A DNA stretch of 64,000 nucleotides from Bacteriovoracaceae bacterium (GTDB lineage: Bacteria; Bdellovibrionota; Bacteriovoracia; Bacteriovoracales; Bacteriovoracaceae), in assembly GCA_016786485.1 (NCBI GenBank), contig JAEUWD010000051.1:1-64000 (forward strand), in the 5' to 3' direction. Position 1 is the stretch's first letter. Each line of letters starts with the position of its first letter. The translations under genes and the position numbers were made by a program. The notes beneath the pieces are model-generated. The model did not search any database. It worked only from the letters and a program-made list of their open reading frames with translations, and was not told where the DNA came from. Positions 26,472-35,522 of this stretch are shown here, piece by piece.

Positions 26472-27336
26472 TCGGAGTAACGTTATTTGGTAACGCTTCA
26501 GCATGCTCTTCGTTTTTTAACAATGTTAATTTCACCGAATAGCTCATACTTTTAGCTTTAAGAAATTCACGGTTGTGATTTTCATCAATATTTTTCCAAT
26601 CTTCGGCCATCATCGCAGCTTTTGTAAGTTTCTTTTCAAATTCGATACTCGCTTCGACTTTTTCACGAATAACTTCTAGCAAGCCTAACTTGGATTGAAT
26701 TCTCTGGATTGGAGCTTGGGTACGGATACTTTCTAAAAGTTTCTTCAACACTTCATCCCGATTAGTTGAATCATACATTTGATAGATAAAACCACTTTCT
26801 GTTAATTGTTGGCTTGGGATGTTCGCGGCCGATAAAACCCAGTTTCTTGCCATGGCCGGATTAATGATATGGCTTAGTAAACCTAGACCACCAGAACAAG
26901 CAATCAGCCCAAAATGGGTATGATTAAATTTAATTTGAGTATTGATATTAGCTAAACGAATGTCAGCACCTAAAGCTAATTCCGCCGCTACGCCTTGGGC
27001 ACCATTGCCTAAGTCAAAAACGATCGTCTGAGGTAGGTGTAGCATCGCTAAGTTAAGCTTTGCCACTTTTTCTAAAAGTTTTTCCAGTGTTGGACGCTTT
27101 AAATGCTTAATGTGCTGATTGTTAAGACCGCGTGAGAAATACTCAGTCGATGAATTCACTACGACAGAGTGTATTTCCACCTTGGTGATAAGCCATGAGA
27201 GAATGGATTCGAATTCAAAGAGCATTTCCATCGAGAAATCATTCTGATTTTCGATGTCATTGATAGTGACATAAAGTGTGCGTGTTGATTTCTCGAGACG
27301 TGTCACTAAAGTTTTGTAATTGAATAGAGCCGACAT
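26464..27336 (-). CDS. Enoyl-CoA hydratase/isomerase (crotonase) family protein
   Basis: A 290-residue crotonase-fold protein with FDLGNGAQGVAAELALGADIRLAN at about 107-130 (second oxyanion-hole strand) and FNHTHFGLIACSGGLGLLSHIINPAMARNWVLSA after it. The first oxyanion strand (VVVNSSTEYFSRGLN) is weakly conserved, and the usual catalytic Glu of 'EVKLGL' is not visible (HFGLIA instead). It may therefore be a divergent or non-hydratase member. AAGGAAGG Shine-Dalgarno supports the start. It is probably unrelated to the convergent mevalonate cluster. Substrate unknown. Confidence 0.75.
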   Translation of the reverse strand: MSALFNYKTLVTRLEKSTRTLYVTINDIENQNDFSMEMLFEFESILSWLITKVEIHSVVVNSSTEYFSRGLNNQHIKHLKRPTLEKLLEKVAKLNLAMLHLPQTIVFDLGNGAQGVAAELALGADIRLANINTQIKFNHTHFGLIACSGGLGLLSHIINPAMARNWVLSAANIPSQQLTESGFIYQMYDSTNRDEVLKKLLESIRTQAPIQRIQSKLGLLEVIREKVEASIEFEKKLTKAAMMAEDWKNIDENHNREFLKAKSMSYSVKLTLLKNEEHAEALPNNVTPIN

Positions 27337-27532
27337 CTACCTTCCTTGGTAAAAACTATTGAGCTTCCACGATCCTTGTGGTTTGTGCTCTTACATTTAT
27401 TTTTTTATGTATTGCATGCTCTGTCAAAAAAGAAATGAGGTTTTGTGTTTTTAATCGACTCAATTGATACGAGATTGCCCAATATCAATGGCTTAATCTT
27501 AATGGGTGAGTAGTTTAGTCCCTGAAATATTT

Positions 27533-28468
27533 TCAGTGACCGTGCTCTTCCAAAAATCTTTCCGCTCGCATGCCGGCCTGACAACCAGAACCTGCGGCCG
27601 TGATCGCTTGGCGGTAGTAAGAATCTTGAACGTCACCACATGCAAAAACACCTTCGACGTTAGTATCTGGGTGTGGGGCACGGGTTTTGATGAAACCGTG
27701 TTCGTTAAGTTCAATCTGACCTTTTAAGAAGGAAGTATTTGGAGTGTGTCCGATGGCGTAGAAGAGGCCATCAGTTTGTCTCTGCTCAGTTTTTCCCGTT
27801 TTTACGTTCTTCACGATAATACCAGTGACACCAGCTGAAGCATTATGTTCAATCTCGGTGACTTCAGTATCCCAAATGAATTCAATCTTTGGGTTTTTCT
27901 TCGCTCTTTCAATCATTGGCTTTGAGGCGCGAAGTGTATCTTTTCGATGAACAACATAAACTTTTTTAGCAAATTTTGAAATGAAGTTTGAATCTTCCAT
28001 GGCAGTATCACCACCGCCCACAACGTGAACGATTTTATCGCGGTAGAAGAAGCCGTCACAAGTGGCACAAGTACTTACACCACGACCAGTAAGTTCTTTT
28101 TCATTTTTTAAACCTAAAAACTTAGCACTGGCACCAGTTGAGATAATAATGGTCTTAGCTTCAATAGTGGTCCCGTCTTCACAAGTCACAATAAACGGCC
28201 GTTTTTTTAAGTTTGCGTCGGTGACTTTAGTTGAGCGATATTCAGCTCCAAATTTCTGGGCCTGTTTTTTGATATTTCCGATCAATTCTGGTCCCATGAC
28301 ACCATCAGGGAAGCCTGGGAAATTCTCAACTTCTGTGGTTAGGGTAAGCTGTCCACCTGGCTCATGGCCTTCAAGTACAAGAGGTTTTAGATTTGCACGG
28401 GCAGTGTAGAGTGCAGCAGTTAAGCCAGCAGGACCCGTTCCTATAATAACGACGTCACGTTTTTCCAT
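27533..28468 (-). CDS. trxB: Thioredoxin reductase
   Basis: NADPH-dependent flavoenzyme keeping thioredoxin reduced, 311 aa as expected. FAD-binding GTGPAGLTAA (10-19), redox-active CATC (Cys134, Cys137) within STCATCDGFF, NADPH-binding VGGGDTAMED (150-159), and the C-terminal FAD motif GVFACGDVQDSYYRQAITAAGSGCQA. AAGGAA Shine-Dalgarno present. It follows a 69-residue gene by 19 bp on the same strand and is presumably co-transcribed with it. Confidence 0.97.
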   Translation of the reverse strand: MEKRDVVIIGTGPAGLTAALYTARANLKPLVLEGHEPGGQLTLTTEVENFPGFPDGVMGPELIGNIKKQAQKFGAEYRSTKVTDANLKKRPFIVTCEDGTTIEAKTIIISTGASAKFLGLKNEKELTGRGVSTCATCDGFFYRDKIVHVVGGGDTAMEDSNFISKFAKKVYVVHRKDTLRASKPMIERAKKNPKIEFIWDTEVTEIEHNASAGVTGIIVKNVKTGKTEQRQTDGLFYAIGHTPNTSFLKGQIELNEHGFIKTRAPHPDTNVEGVFACGDVQDSYYRQAITAAGSGCQAGMRAERFLEEHGH

Positions 28469-28487
28469 ATCAATTTCCTTTTAAGTC

Positions 28488-28697
28488 TTAAGAATCTTTT
28501 TTCGCAGGTCCAGCTTCAATGCCGAGTTGTTTTTTGATAACAAGCGGTCTGTCATCTTTCTCAGGATTGAGTTGGTAATAAGCATTTACGGTAGTTAATT
28601 CGCCTGGGTTTTTTGCTTCCGCAGTCACTTTAAAACTTTGACCAGTGATAGTGCAGTCATAGTTATAAATCTTTTTAAAATTTCGATTGCGTGCCAT
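28488..28697 (-). CDS. Small conserved-looking protein upstream of trxB
   Basis: A 69-residue soluble, basic protein (MARNRNFKKIYNYDCTITG...) with GAGG 5 nt before the start. It has one cysteine (Cys15) in a YDCTITGQSFKVTAEA stretch and a PEKDDRPLVIKKQLG segment. No family recognised. The N-terminal part reads like a short beta-hairpin nucleic-acid-binding fold, but that is a guess. Operonic with trxB, so a redox-related role is possible. Confidence 0.6.
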   Translation of the reverse strand: MARNRNFKKIYNYDCTITGQSFKVTAEAKNPGELTTVNAYYQLNPEKDDRPLVIKKQLGIEAGPAKKDS

Positions 28698-28859
28698 TCA
28701 TTACCTCGGGCCAAATTGTGTGTGCTCAAAATAACAGAAAACAGAGTATTTTTCAATAGTTAATTGGTCCATTATTCACATAAAAACCTACGCAGATGAT
28801 GGAAAATGACTACCCAATATTTTAAAAAAAGTTACAATATTATTAAGACCAAGGACGGT

Positions 28860-30344
28860 ATGCGTTTAACTATCTTATTGATTTTCTTTCTCTTTTCATT
28901 TGGGGCCATGGCCCTTAATACCGTTAAAGTCAAAGTACGTACGGGAACGGGTAAAACCGTGGTTTTAAACGTGGGTTCCTTGGGTAATATTCGCGAAGGG
29001 GATAGAGCGGTTCTGGTTTATACCCATGCGATGCCAAATGAAGTTATCGAAAGCGACCTGGTAGCACAAATTCGAGCAGTCAAAGTCGATGATTCAGAAT
29101 CAATTTGGTATGCGACAGAAGTCTATGACCCAGAAGCACTGAGTAGTGAAGATAAATTTCAAATGCTCGCACCAAAGCAAATTATGTTTGGGCGAAAAGA
29201 TTATAAAATCAAAAATCGCGTGATTATTAAAAATAGTAAACAGAATTTGGATACGATCGAATCTGATCTCGAAAAAGGTTGGGACGAAAGTGAGCTGGAT
29301 AAAAAATCCGATAATTACTATTCAACGCTTGATACGCATAAACGCACAGAACATTTCGATGAAGATTTTGAATTAGCTGATGTTTATGAGTGGGTGGAAA
29401 AAGATGAGGGGACTCCGAAGCTTTACACCAAACAACTTTATCGCAGCCCTTATCGACATGAATTTGAACAAAAGATGAGACTCGAAACTTTTGAAAAAGT
29501 GGTTATGGCCCATATCGAAAAGGCCAACTCTGGTTACCATGTTCCTGCACGTTTTTACGAAAAAGTGTTACAAGACAAAAATATTCGCGAGTTTCAAACC
29601 GAATATGCCAAAACGCTTTTGGATCGCAAAGATCGCCAAGAAAAGTTTGACCGTAAGTATGATGAAATTTTCAACAAAGGTCCGGCTTGGTCTGATGATA
29701 TTTCTGACGAAGATTTGGCCCATGTCTTAACGGAATATGGAATTGCGACGGAAATGAAACGTCGTGAATCAGTTTTCTTACGTCGCTATAACTTCCTGGT
29801 GCATTTTGCAGTTGGGATGAATATGCAAAATAATGAAACCGATGCTGATCCATCTCATGGTCGCCATATTCGTTCTGATTTTCAATTGGGACTAGAGATG
29901 CATTTGTTAAAACGTTTCCCGGCGCTTGAAGCTTTCACATTGGAAGCCTCAATGAGACGTTCGCGAGATAGTCTGGCGATTGATGCAGAAAATGCTTTAA
30001 CTGCTGATACCAGTTTTGCTTTAAGTTTGGATTATCATCCGTTTACCACTCCAGGAATCGTCGGCGAAAATATTGTTTTCGTAGGAACGACTCTGAGAAT
30101 GGGTCGCACCAAAGTTGAAGTACCAAACTCGAATGCTCAGGCAATTTATGGTTCGAGTGGAATTTTTGGATTACGTGGTGGTGTGAAGTATCACATGGAT
30201 AATGGTTGGGGCTTTCGCTTGATGGCCTCTTATGAGAACATTGGATTAGACAAAACAGAAGCTAATAACGTAGGCGCAGGATTGCCGGCCAAGCTTGATT
30301 TAAGTGAACTTAAATTCACAGCTGGATTAAATTATTTCTTTTAG
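28860..30344 (+). CDS. Exported beta-barrel protein with N-terminal GD-motif domain
   Basis: A 494-residue protein from the ATG at 28860 (MRLTILLIFFLFSFGAMALN, signal peptide; AAGGA Shine-Dalgarno). The open frame starts 54 bp earlier, but that start would put a polar tail before the signal. An N-terminal small beta domain (KTVVLNVGSLGNIREGDRAVLVYT) is followed by a highly charged helical middle (about 110-320). A C-terminal membrane-barrel-like region ends LKFTAGLNYFF, the terminal-Phe signature of outer-membrane proteins. The next gene has the same architecture with a shorter middle. Function unknown. Confidence 0.65.
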   Translation: MRLTILLIFFLFSFGAMALNTVKVKVRTGTGKTVVLNVGSLGNIREGDRAVLVYTHAMPNEVIESDLVAQIRAVKVDDSESIWYATEVYDPEALSSEDKFQMLAPKQIMFGRKDYKIKNRVIIKNSKQNLDTIESDLEKGWDESELDKKSDNYYSTLDTHKRTEHFDEDFELADVYEWVEKDEGTPKLYTKQLYRSPYRHEFEQKMRLETFEKVVMAHIEKANSGYHVPARFYEKVLQDKNIREFQTEYAKTLLDRKDRQEKFDRKYDEIFNKGPAWSDDISDEDLAHVLTEYGIATEMKRRESVFLRRYNFLVHFAVGMNMQNNETDADPSHGRHIRSDFQLGLEMHLLKRFPALEAFTLEASMRRSRDSLAIDAENALTADTSFALSLDYHPFTTPGIVGENIVFVGTTLRMGRTKVEVPNSNAQAIYGSSGIFGLRGGVKYHMDNGWGFRLMASYENIGLDKTEANNVGAGLPAKLDLSELKFTAGLNYFF

Positions 30345-30355
30345 AGGAGTAGGGC

Positions 30356-31429
30356 GTGAGAAATTATTTATTTGTTCTTCTTTTTATCTCGAGTGTGGCG
30401 CAGGCCTTAGAGGTTGATGAAAAGCTCACAATGAGAATTTTAAAAGTTTCTGACTCAAGAAAAACGATTCTTATTAACCGTGGAGAAGAAGACGGGTTGG
30501 CCAAAGGCGATCACGCTAAATTTTTTATGACTTCAGGTGTTGTTGCTCGTGGGATGTTAGTTAAACTCGCTCCGACTCGTTCGATCTGGTCACTTTATCG
30601 CTTAGTGAATGCCGATACAATTGCCAATGATACTGTTATGAATTTAAAAATTACACCTGCGGTGAAAGTCACAGATGATGATTCAAAAATGTTATTAACC
30701 GATGACACTCCTCAAAGAGTTGGGAACGCAGATCCAAACGCACTTGGTATTCCACTCGCGCAAGGAGCACAAGATTTAGATGCGCCGTTATCATCGCTTG
30801 AGCGTGCTGAATTATCTGAACTACGAACAAAAATTTTGGATAAAGATATTGGCGTAAAAAAAGTCGAGATTTTTGCTTCATTACAGTTTTCTCGCCTAGG
30901 TTCAAAAGTTGAAAACTCAAACGCCTCCACCAGCGTTTCGGATAGCTCAATTTCTACCGATCTCTTTTTAGGTGGAGAGTATTATTTTAAAGTGACGCAA
31001 GACTGGTATTCAAAGTTCACCGTTTCACCTTTCATGCATATGATTAATAATCAGCAATTGCAGTTTAATGGAACTTCGGTTTCAACTTCGGTGACGGAGT
31101 TTGGGGCGAATGCCAATTATTATTTTAATGGTGAACATTCAAAAGCTGAAACTTTTATTCCATTTGCGACAGCAGGTTTTGCGATTGGTAGCGTGAAAGA
31201 TACAGTCGCTGAAGGCGCGGGAACTTTTGAAAATACCGGTTCAACTTCTTCTATCAGTATGGGTGCCGGTCTTAAATATCATACCTTCAGAGGTTATGGT
31301 TTACGCCTAGTCGGTGACTACTACTCACGTTCTGAGTCACTAGGTGAAGTTGCTGCGACACCAGGAGTGACCTGGAGTCGAACTAGTTCAGGCTTCAGAT
31401 TTTTAATGGGTCTTAGTTACCGTTTTTAA
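30356..31429 (+). CDS. Exported beta-barrel protein, shorter paralog of the preceding gene
   Basis: A 357-residue protein with GTG start preceded by GAGGAG. Signal peptide MRNYLFVLLFISSVAQA. The first domain SRKTILINRGEEDGLAKGDHAKFFMTSGVVARGML mirrors the G-x-x-x-G-L-x-x-G-D pattern in the gene before it. A linker then leads to a C-terminal barrel-like region of alternating strands ending RFLMGLSYRF (terminal Phe). It starts 11 bp after its neighbour and is co-transcribed. The pair may be a secretion or assembly component of the outer membrane; this is inference. Confidence 0.65.
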   Translation: MRNYLFVLLFISSVAQALEVDEKLTMRILKVSDSRKTILINRGEEDGLAKGDHAKFFMTSGVVARGMLVKLAPTRSIWSLYRLVNADTIANDTVMNLKITPAVKVTDDDSKMLLTDDTPQRVGNADPNALGIPLAQGAQDLDAPLSSLERAELSELRTKILDKDIGVKKVEIFASLQFSRLGSKVENSNASTSVSDSSISTDLFLGGEYYFKVTQDWYSKFTVSPFMHMINNQQLQFNGTSVSTSVTEFGANANYYFNGEHSKAETFIPFATAGFAIGSVKDTVAEGAGTFENTGSTSSISMGAGLKYHTFRGYGLRLVGDYYSRSESLGEVAATPGVTWSRTSSGFRFLMGLSYRF

Positions 31430-32813
31430 AAATCTTTTCGATTTCCTGAAAATTAAGATTAATCGTGGGATGATTCTTTGAAATCTGTGACAAACGACGT
31501 TGCCATAAATCATCAATGGTTCGAACATGTTCGTTTTTAATAATATCTTTAATCATATTCGCGTCGATATTTTGCTTACTGAATGGCAACTGCTTTGAAG
31601 GTGAGCGCAGAGAATTTAAAGTTAATTGATAATGATAAGAAAGCCCCAGATTATTCATAATCGTTTTCGTTATTTGCTGGGCCATCACTCGGAAAGTGGT
31701 GTATTTCCCACCCATAATAATAAAGAGATTTTTATAGGGCTGAAAAATTTTGTGATGACGACTGACTTTACCTGGCTTACTCGAATGAGAATCTTTAACT
31801 AAGGGCCTTACCGCCGCAATCGAATCAATAATAGAGTTATGGCCCAGTTTAGAATTGGGAAAATAACGTTTTACTTCAGCCAGTAAATAATTGATCTCAG
31901 TTTCATTGGCCTTAATATCAAAAATTTCTTCATCGACGAGTGTTTCAGTGGTTCCGGCCAAAATAGCATCACGTTCTGGTATGACAAAGATAACTCGATT
32001 GTCTTCGGTTTGCAGTACTACGGGATGTGGTAGGGTGATGTCTTCTTTTTTGAGCCAAAGATGTATACCTTTTGATGGTACGAGCTGAGGTTCCCATTGG
32101 AGTTTTAATTTCTTCATGAGGCCATCAGTGAAAGGACCAGTAGCGAAAATCACTTGAGTTGTGGTGATTTCTTTTTTTTTGTCAGTGATGCGATCATGTA
32201 AAAGGACACGGTAATGGGAATTTTTCTTCTCACATTCGAGCACTTCCACATAATTGAGTGCGGTTGCTTGTTTTTCTTCAAGAGCATCGTAGAGACATTC
32301 CAAACCTAGTTTAGCGTCTTCGACTATTCCGTCGTAGTAGATACCAGCGCCTCGCAGATGTTTAGGCTCCATCTCAGGGAAAGTTTTAAGTGTTTCACCT
32401 TTAAACATGGCACTGTGTTTTGTATTTTTAAAACCAGAGAGCATGTCATACATCATCAAACCAATTTTAATAAAAGGTAGAGGATATTTTGAGCTACCGT
32501 ACACCGGTAGAAAAAATTTTTCTTCATAACAAAGATGGGGCGTAAGTTTCAGCCAGAGATTTTTTTCGTGGAGTGCCTCGGAAATGAGTGAAAAATCAAA
32601 ATTTTCTAAATAACGAATTCCACCGTGAAGCATTTTGGAAGAACCTTGTGAGGTCTGCGAACAGAAATCACCTTTTTCGACAAGGAGTACTCGAGCGTTG
32701 GATTCATTCTCAGCTAAATTTAAAGCGAGATCGCGCAGAATTCCACAACCAACGATTCCGCCTCCGATGATAAGGACGTCATAATGCGAGTGACATTTTT
32801 CTAGGTTTTTCAT
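31413..32813 (-). CDS. glpD: Aerobic glycerol-3-phosphate dehydrogenase
   Basis: FAD enzyme oxidising glycerol-3-phosphate to DHAP at the inner membrane (466 aa). FAD motif YDVLIIGGGIVGCGILRDLA (11-30), SQTSQGSSKMLHGGIRYLE (typical GlpD), GIYYDGIVEDAKLGLECLYDA, IFATGPFTDGLMKKL and IIMGGKYTTFRVMAQQ. It is somewhat shorter than E. coli GlpD (501 aa), with a reduced C-terminal domain. Its ATG overlaps the stop of the upstream YbjQ-like gene (ATGA), and its 3' end overlaps the convergent barrel gene by 17 bp. No glpK or glpF is adjacent. Confidence 0.93.
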   Translation of the reverse strand: MKNLEKCHSHYDVLIIGGGIVGCGILRDLALNLAENESNARVLLVEKGDFCSQTSQGSSKMLHGGIRYLENFDFSLISEALHEKNLWLKLTPHLCYEEKFFLPVYGSSKYPLPFIKIGLMMYDMLSGFKNTKHSAMFKGETLKTFPEMEPKHLRGAGIYYDGIVEDAKLGLECLYDALEEKQATALNYVEVLECEKKNSHYRVLLHDRITDKKKEITTTQVIFATGPFTDGLMKKLKLQWEPQLVPSKGIHLWLKKEDITLPHPVVLQTEDNRVIFVIPERDAILAGTTETLVDEEIFDIKANETEINYLLAEVKRYFPNSKLGHNSIIDSIAAVRPLVKDSHSSKPGKVSRHHKIFQPYKNLFIIMGGKYTTFRVMAQQITKTIMNNLGLSYHYQLTLNSLRSPSKQLPFSKQNIDANMIKDIIKNEHVRTIDDLWQRRLSQISKNHPTINLNFQEIEKIFKNGN

Positions 32814-34021
32814 AACTCTTTAGCAGTAGCTACTACAACATTTCCAGTACAAGTTACTTTATAACGATCAGGAGGCAAAGGAGAAACTTGATAATTAATT
32901 CCGACAATCGCATTTCCTTTCATGTGGACGGCGTGCGGTTTTAATTTTTCGGTAAGATTTCGATAAACATCATTTAGTGTTAACGATTCTTCCGTCGCGT
33001 TATCGGCAAATAATAATTTATGGTCGATATTTTTTTCTTCAGTTTCCATCAAAACTTCGTAATTAAGTTCGGGAACTTTTTCTAAAAGCTCTGAATTAAT
33101 AGTCGTGTGCTCCGTCACAATGCCTAAATGTTCACGAATATCAAAACCTTCAAGCTGACTTAGTGTTGAAACACGAATATCAGAAAGTGAAATGTCATCC
33201 AGCTCAAATTGTAGATGGTGATGATAGTTTTGATAAAGTGTACGTTTTGTTACTAAGCCGCGCGATTCTTTGTCATCATAATTTTTTGGTGGATGTAATT
33301 CTTCACTCAGGCCCATGTATAAATCACAACTTAAATTACGTAGTCGGTGAGAGAGGTAAATCGCCGCAAATTCACTCATGCGTGGAATTAAAAGAACGCC
33401 ACGATTAATTGTTTTTTGTATTTCAGCTTCATTTTCTTCTTTGATGATTTTGTATTCTTTTAAGACATCGATAATTTTTTCGGCGTCTTCTTCGAAACGA
33501 ATATTTTTAAGAATGATACTAAAAGGTGGATTGCCTTCGGCTGACATATCACCAAAACTCATATTCTCCGCAAAATCTTTTACATCACTAAAAATTTGTG
33601 GAGTAGGAGTAGGTGGCGCTACTGGCTCGACTTCTTCTTCCATCATGGGGGCAGCAATCGGTTCAGGTGCCATTTCTGGTTCAGGTTCTGGTTCGGCGTG
33701 ACCGAAGTCTGCAATCTCATTATTGTTTTCTAGAAATTCTGGAGCGGAGTCGGGTAAAACATTGGTAGAAGTCATTTCATCATTAGACGTTTCAAAAGTC
33801 GGTAGCTCAAATGTCGTTTCTTCTACTGGAGTTTCAGCTACTGCTATTTCATTTTCTGAATCTAATTCTTCTTCGACTTCAACTTCGTTTTCGACTTCTT
33901 CGGGAAAGGGATTTTCGGGAGGAGTATCGGGTGTATCAGGGAGAACGGGATCACTTTCATTCAAATCATGCAGTAATTCCGCTAAATCTTCGATGCGTGT
34001 AAGATCTTTTTTGTCGCCCAT
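32810..34021 (-). CDS. Acidic-tailed protein with C-terminal YbjQ/UPF0145-like domain
   Basis: A 403-residue cytoplasmic protein. Residues about 1-150 are acidic, Pro/Glu/Thr-rich and disordered (many EVE, PEP, PTP runs). Residues 165-250 form an unknown alpha/beta region (PPFSIILKNIRFEEDAEKIIDVLKEY). The C-terminal ~110 residues (LTLNDVYRNLTEKLKPHAVHMKGNAIVGINYQV ... CTGNVVVATA) fit the YbjQ/UPF0145 pattern 'A-x-x-GAnAIVGv-y... GTAV'. Translationally coupled to glpD by ATGA, although no functional tie to glycerol metabolism is evident. Function unknown. Confidence 0.6.
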   Translation of the reverse strand: MGDKKDLTRIEDLAELLHDLNESDPVLPDTPDTPPENPFPEEVENEVEVEEELDSENEIAVAETPVEETTFELPTFETSNDEMTSTNVLPDSAPEFLENNNEIADFGHAEPEPEPEMAPEPIAAPMMEEEVEPVAPPTPTPQIFSDVKDFAENMSFGDMSAEGNPPFSIILKNIRFEEDAEKIIDVLKEYKIIKEENEAEIQKTINRGVLLIPRMSEFAAIYLSHRLRNLSCDLYMGLSEELHPPKNYDDKESRGLVTKRTLYQNYHHHLQFELDDISLSDIRVSTLSQLEGFDIREHLGIVTEHTTINSELLEKVPELNYEVLMETEEKNIDHKLLFADNATEESLTLNDVYRNLTEKLKPHAVHMKGNAIVGINYQVSPLPPDRYKVTCTGNVVVATAKEL

Positions 34022-34073
34022 GGTTTATTATAGCTGATACAATAAAATTGCTCAAATTTTCACGGAGGAAAAG

Positions 34074-35522
34074 ATGATTAAAAAACTGATAGTTTTAGTT
34101 TGTTACTTTTCTATGACCCAGGTCTGGGGTCAATATACTTTCGGCTTCAGAGGTGATGCCGGTTGGCGTGGAAGTTCAGGTTATTCTGGTGAAGATGGAA
34201 CGAGTCAAGTCATACGCGCTGATGGGCGTTCAGCTTTTTTTGATTTATCTGGTGGTGATGGAGACGACGGTCGAGATGGCCGTGATGGTGAAAATGCAAT
34301 CCAATGTTTTCAGCCTTTTCAGCACTTTGGAAATTTAATAGGTGCTGAGGGTGGTGACGGCGGTGATGGTGGAACCGGTGGACGTGGTGGCGATGGCGGA
34401 AATGTTCTCATTTATTTTCAAGATTGGAATGATCTCAAAGCGATAGCACTTAAAAACGAAGGTGGACGTGGTGGTGAAGGCGGTAACGGCGGTCGTGGCG
34501 GCGAAGGATGTATTTGTCGCGAACGCTACTGGAGTTTCCGACAGTGTGTCACTCGTCAATCATGCCGTGATGTTGAATCTTGCCATGATGTTCAAGAACG
34601 TCAAAGCGATGGGACTTATCGTACGGTAAGACAGTGTCGAACTGATCGCGTTTGTACGCCATATGAAGATTGTGATACTTACCACTTTACTTGTCGTGAT
34701 GGTCAGCAAGGTCGTTATGGCAGTAACCATGGCCGAAACAGTGATGGTAATCGCGGTTCAATTCGCTTAGTACAAAACTTAGCGGTGGTTCCAGATGAAA
34801 TGACATCAACCAACCGAACGCTAGCTCAACTAACCAATTCAGTAACACTGACAAAACAAATTTGGGATAACGTCGGTGGTGCGCGCAGTTTATTTGCTCC
34901 AGGTTCAAACGTAGGCGATCGTTATTATATCTATCGCAGACTGGCCCAAAAAAGTTTCAGAGTTGATTGGCAAGCCACACATGACATGAGTGAATTTAGC
35001 AACGTTGGCGTGCAATTAAATTTTGATGGCAGCTACATTTCATACAGTGTGGATTCGGATTTCTTCTTCAAAGGTGAAGTCGTTTATGGCACGAACGAAG
35101 ACGTTTTAGTTATTCGTTCCGCTTTCCGTGAAGACGAAATTACAGACTTGACCTTCGTCAAAGCTGAAGGAGTAGGTAGTGAACTAAAACTCATTTTCCA
35201 AGATCATCGCGATCTGAATGATGTCGTTGATACCAAAATAAAAATCAAATTTAGCTTTCAACCATTTATTGGAAAAATGAAAAACATTATTAGTGATGAA
35301 TGGAAGCACGAGCTTTTATTAGACAGTGAATTTGTGACGATAGAAGGCGATAAAATCATTCTCCACGTGGGGAAATACCCTTATAAGCGCAGCTTAGATA
35401 AAATCCTTAAGGCCAAGCGCAAAGTCGCGTTTAAAGCGGTATTCTTAAGAAAATACGGCTCTAAAACAGCACAAAAAGTGATTGAGCAAAAGAAAACTCG
35501 TTTAAGTGAATTAACGAATTAG
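34074..35522 (+). CDS. Secreted glycine-rich, cysteine-rich protein
   Basis: A 482-residue exported protein: GGAGGAAAAG before the ATG, signal peptide 1-19 (ending QVWG). Residues 23-75 have collagen-like G-D-x repeats. Two near-pure glycine segments follow at 93-110 (GGDGGDGGTGGRGGDGG) and 129-145. A cysteine-rich block at 146-207 carries nine cysteines with alternating basic residues (C146, C148, C158, C164, C170, C188, C194, C200, C207). A ~270-residue beta-rich C-terminal domain completes it. Gly-rich segments of this spacing can form polyglycine-II bundles. An extracellular structural or adhesive role is inference. Confidence 0.7.
   Translation: MIKKLIVLVCYFSMTQVWGQYTFGFRGDAGWRGSSGYSGEDGTSQVIRADGRSAFFDLSGGDGDDGRDGRDGENAIQCFQPFQHFGNLIGAEGGDGGDGGTGGRGGDGGNVLIYFQDWNDLKAIALKNEGGRGGEGGNGGRGGEGCICRERYWSFRQCVTRQSCRDVESCHDVQERQSDGTYRTVRQCRTDRVCTPYEDCDTYHFTCRDGQQGRYGSNHGRNSDGNRGSIRLVQNLAVVPDEMTSTNRTLAQLTNSVTLTKQIWDNVGGARSLFAPGSNVGDRYYIYRRLAQKSFRVDWQATHDMSEFSNVGVQLNFDGSYISYSVDSDFFFKGEVVYGTNEDVLVIRSAFREDEITDLTFVKAEGVGSELKLIFQDHRDLNDVVDTKIKIKFSFQPFIGKMKNIISDEWKHELLLDSEFVTIEGDKIILHVGKYPYKRSLDKILKAKRKVAFKAVFLRKYGSKTAQKVIEQKKTRLSELTN

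Noticed and set aside
33378-34037. Plus-strand Ser-rich ORFs opposite the YbjQ-like gene
   Set aside because: Their Ser/Gly/Val composition is the antisense image of the acidic Glu/Pro-rich N-terminus; no RBS or domain.
34074-35522. CRISPR-like or tandem DNA repeats in the glycine-rich gene
   Set aside because: The repetition is at protein level (GGx codons); there are no constant-length DNA repeats with unique spacers.
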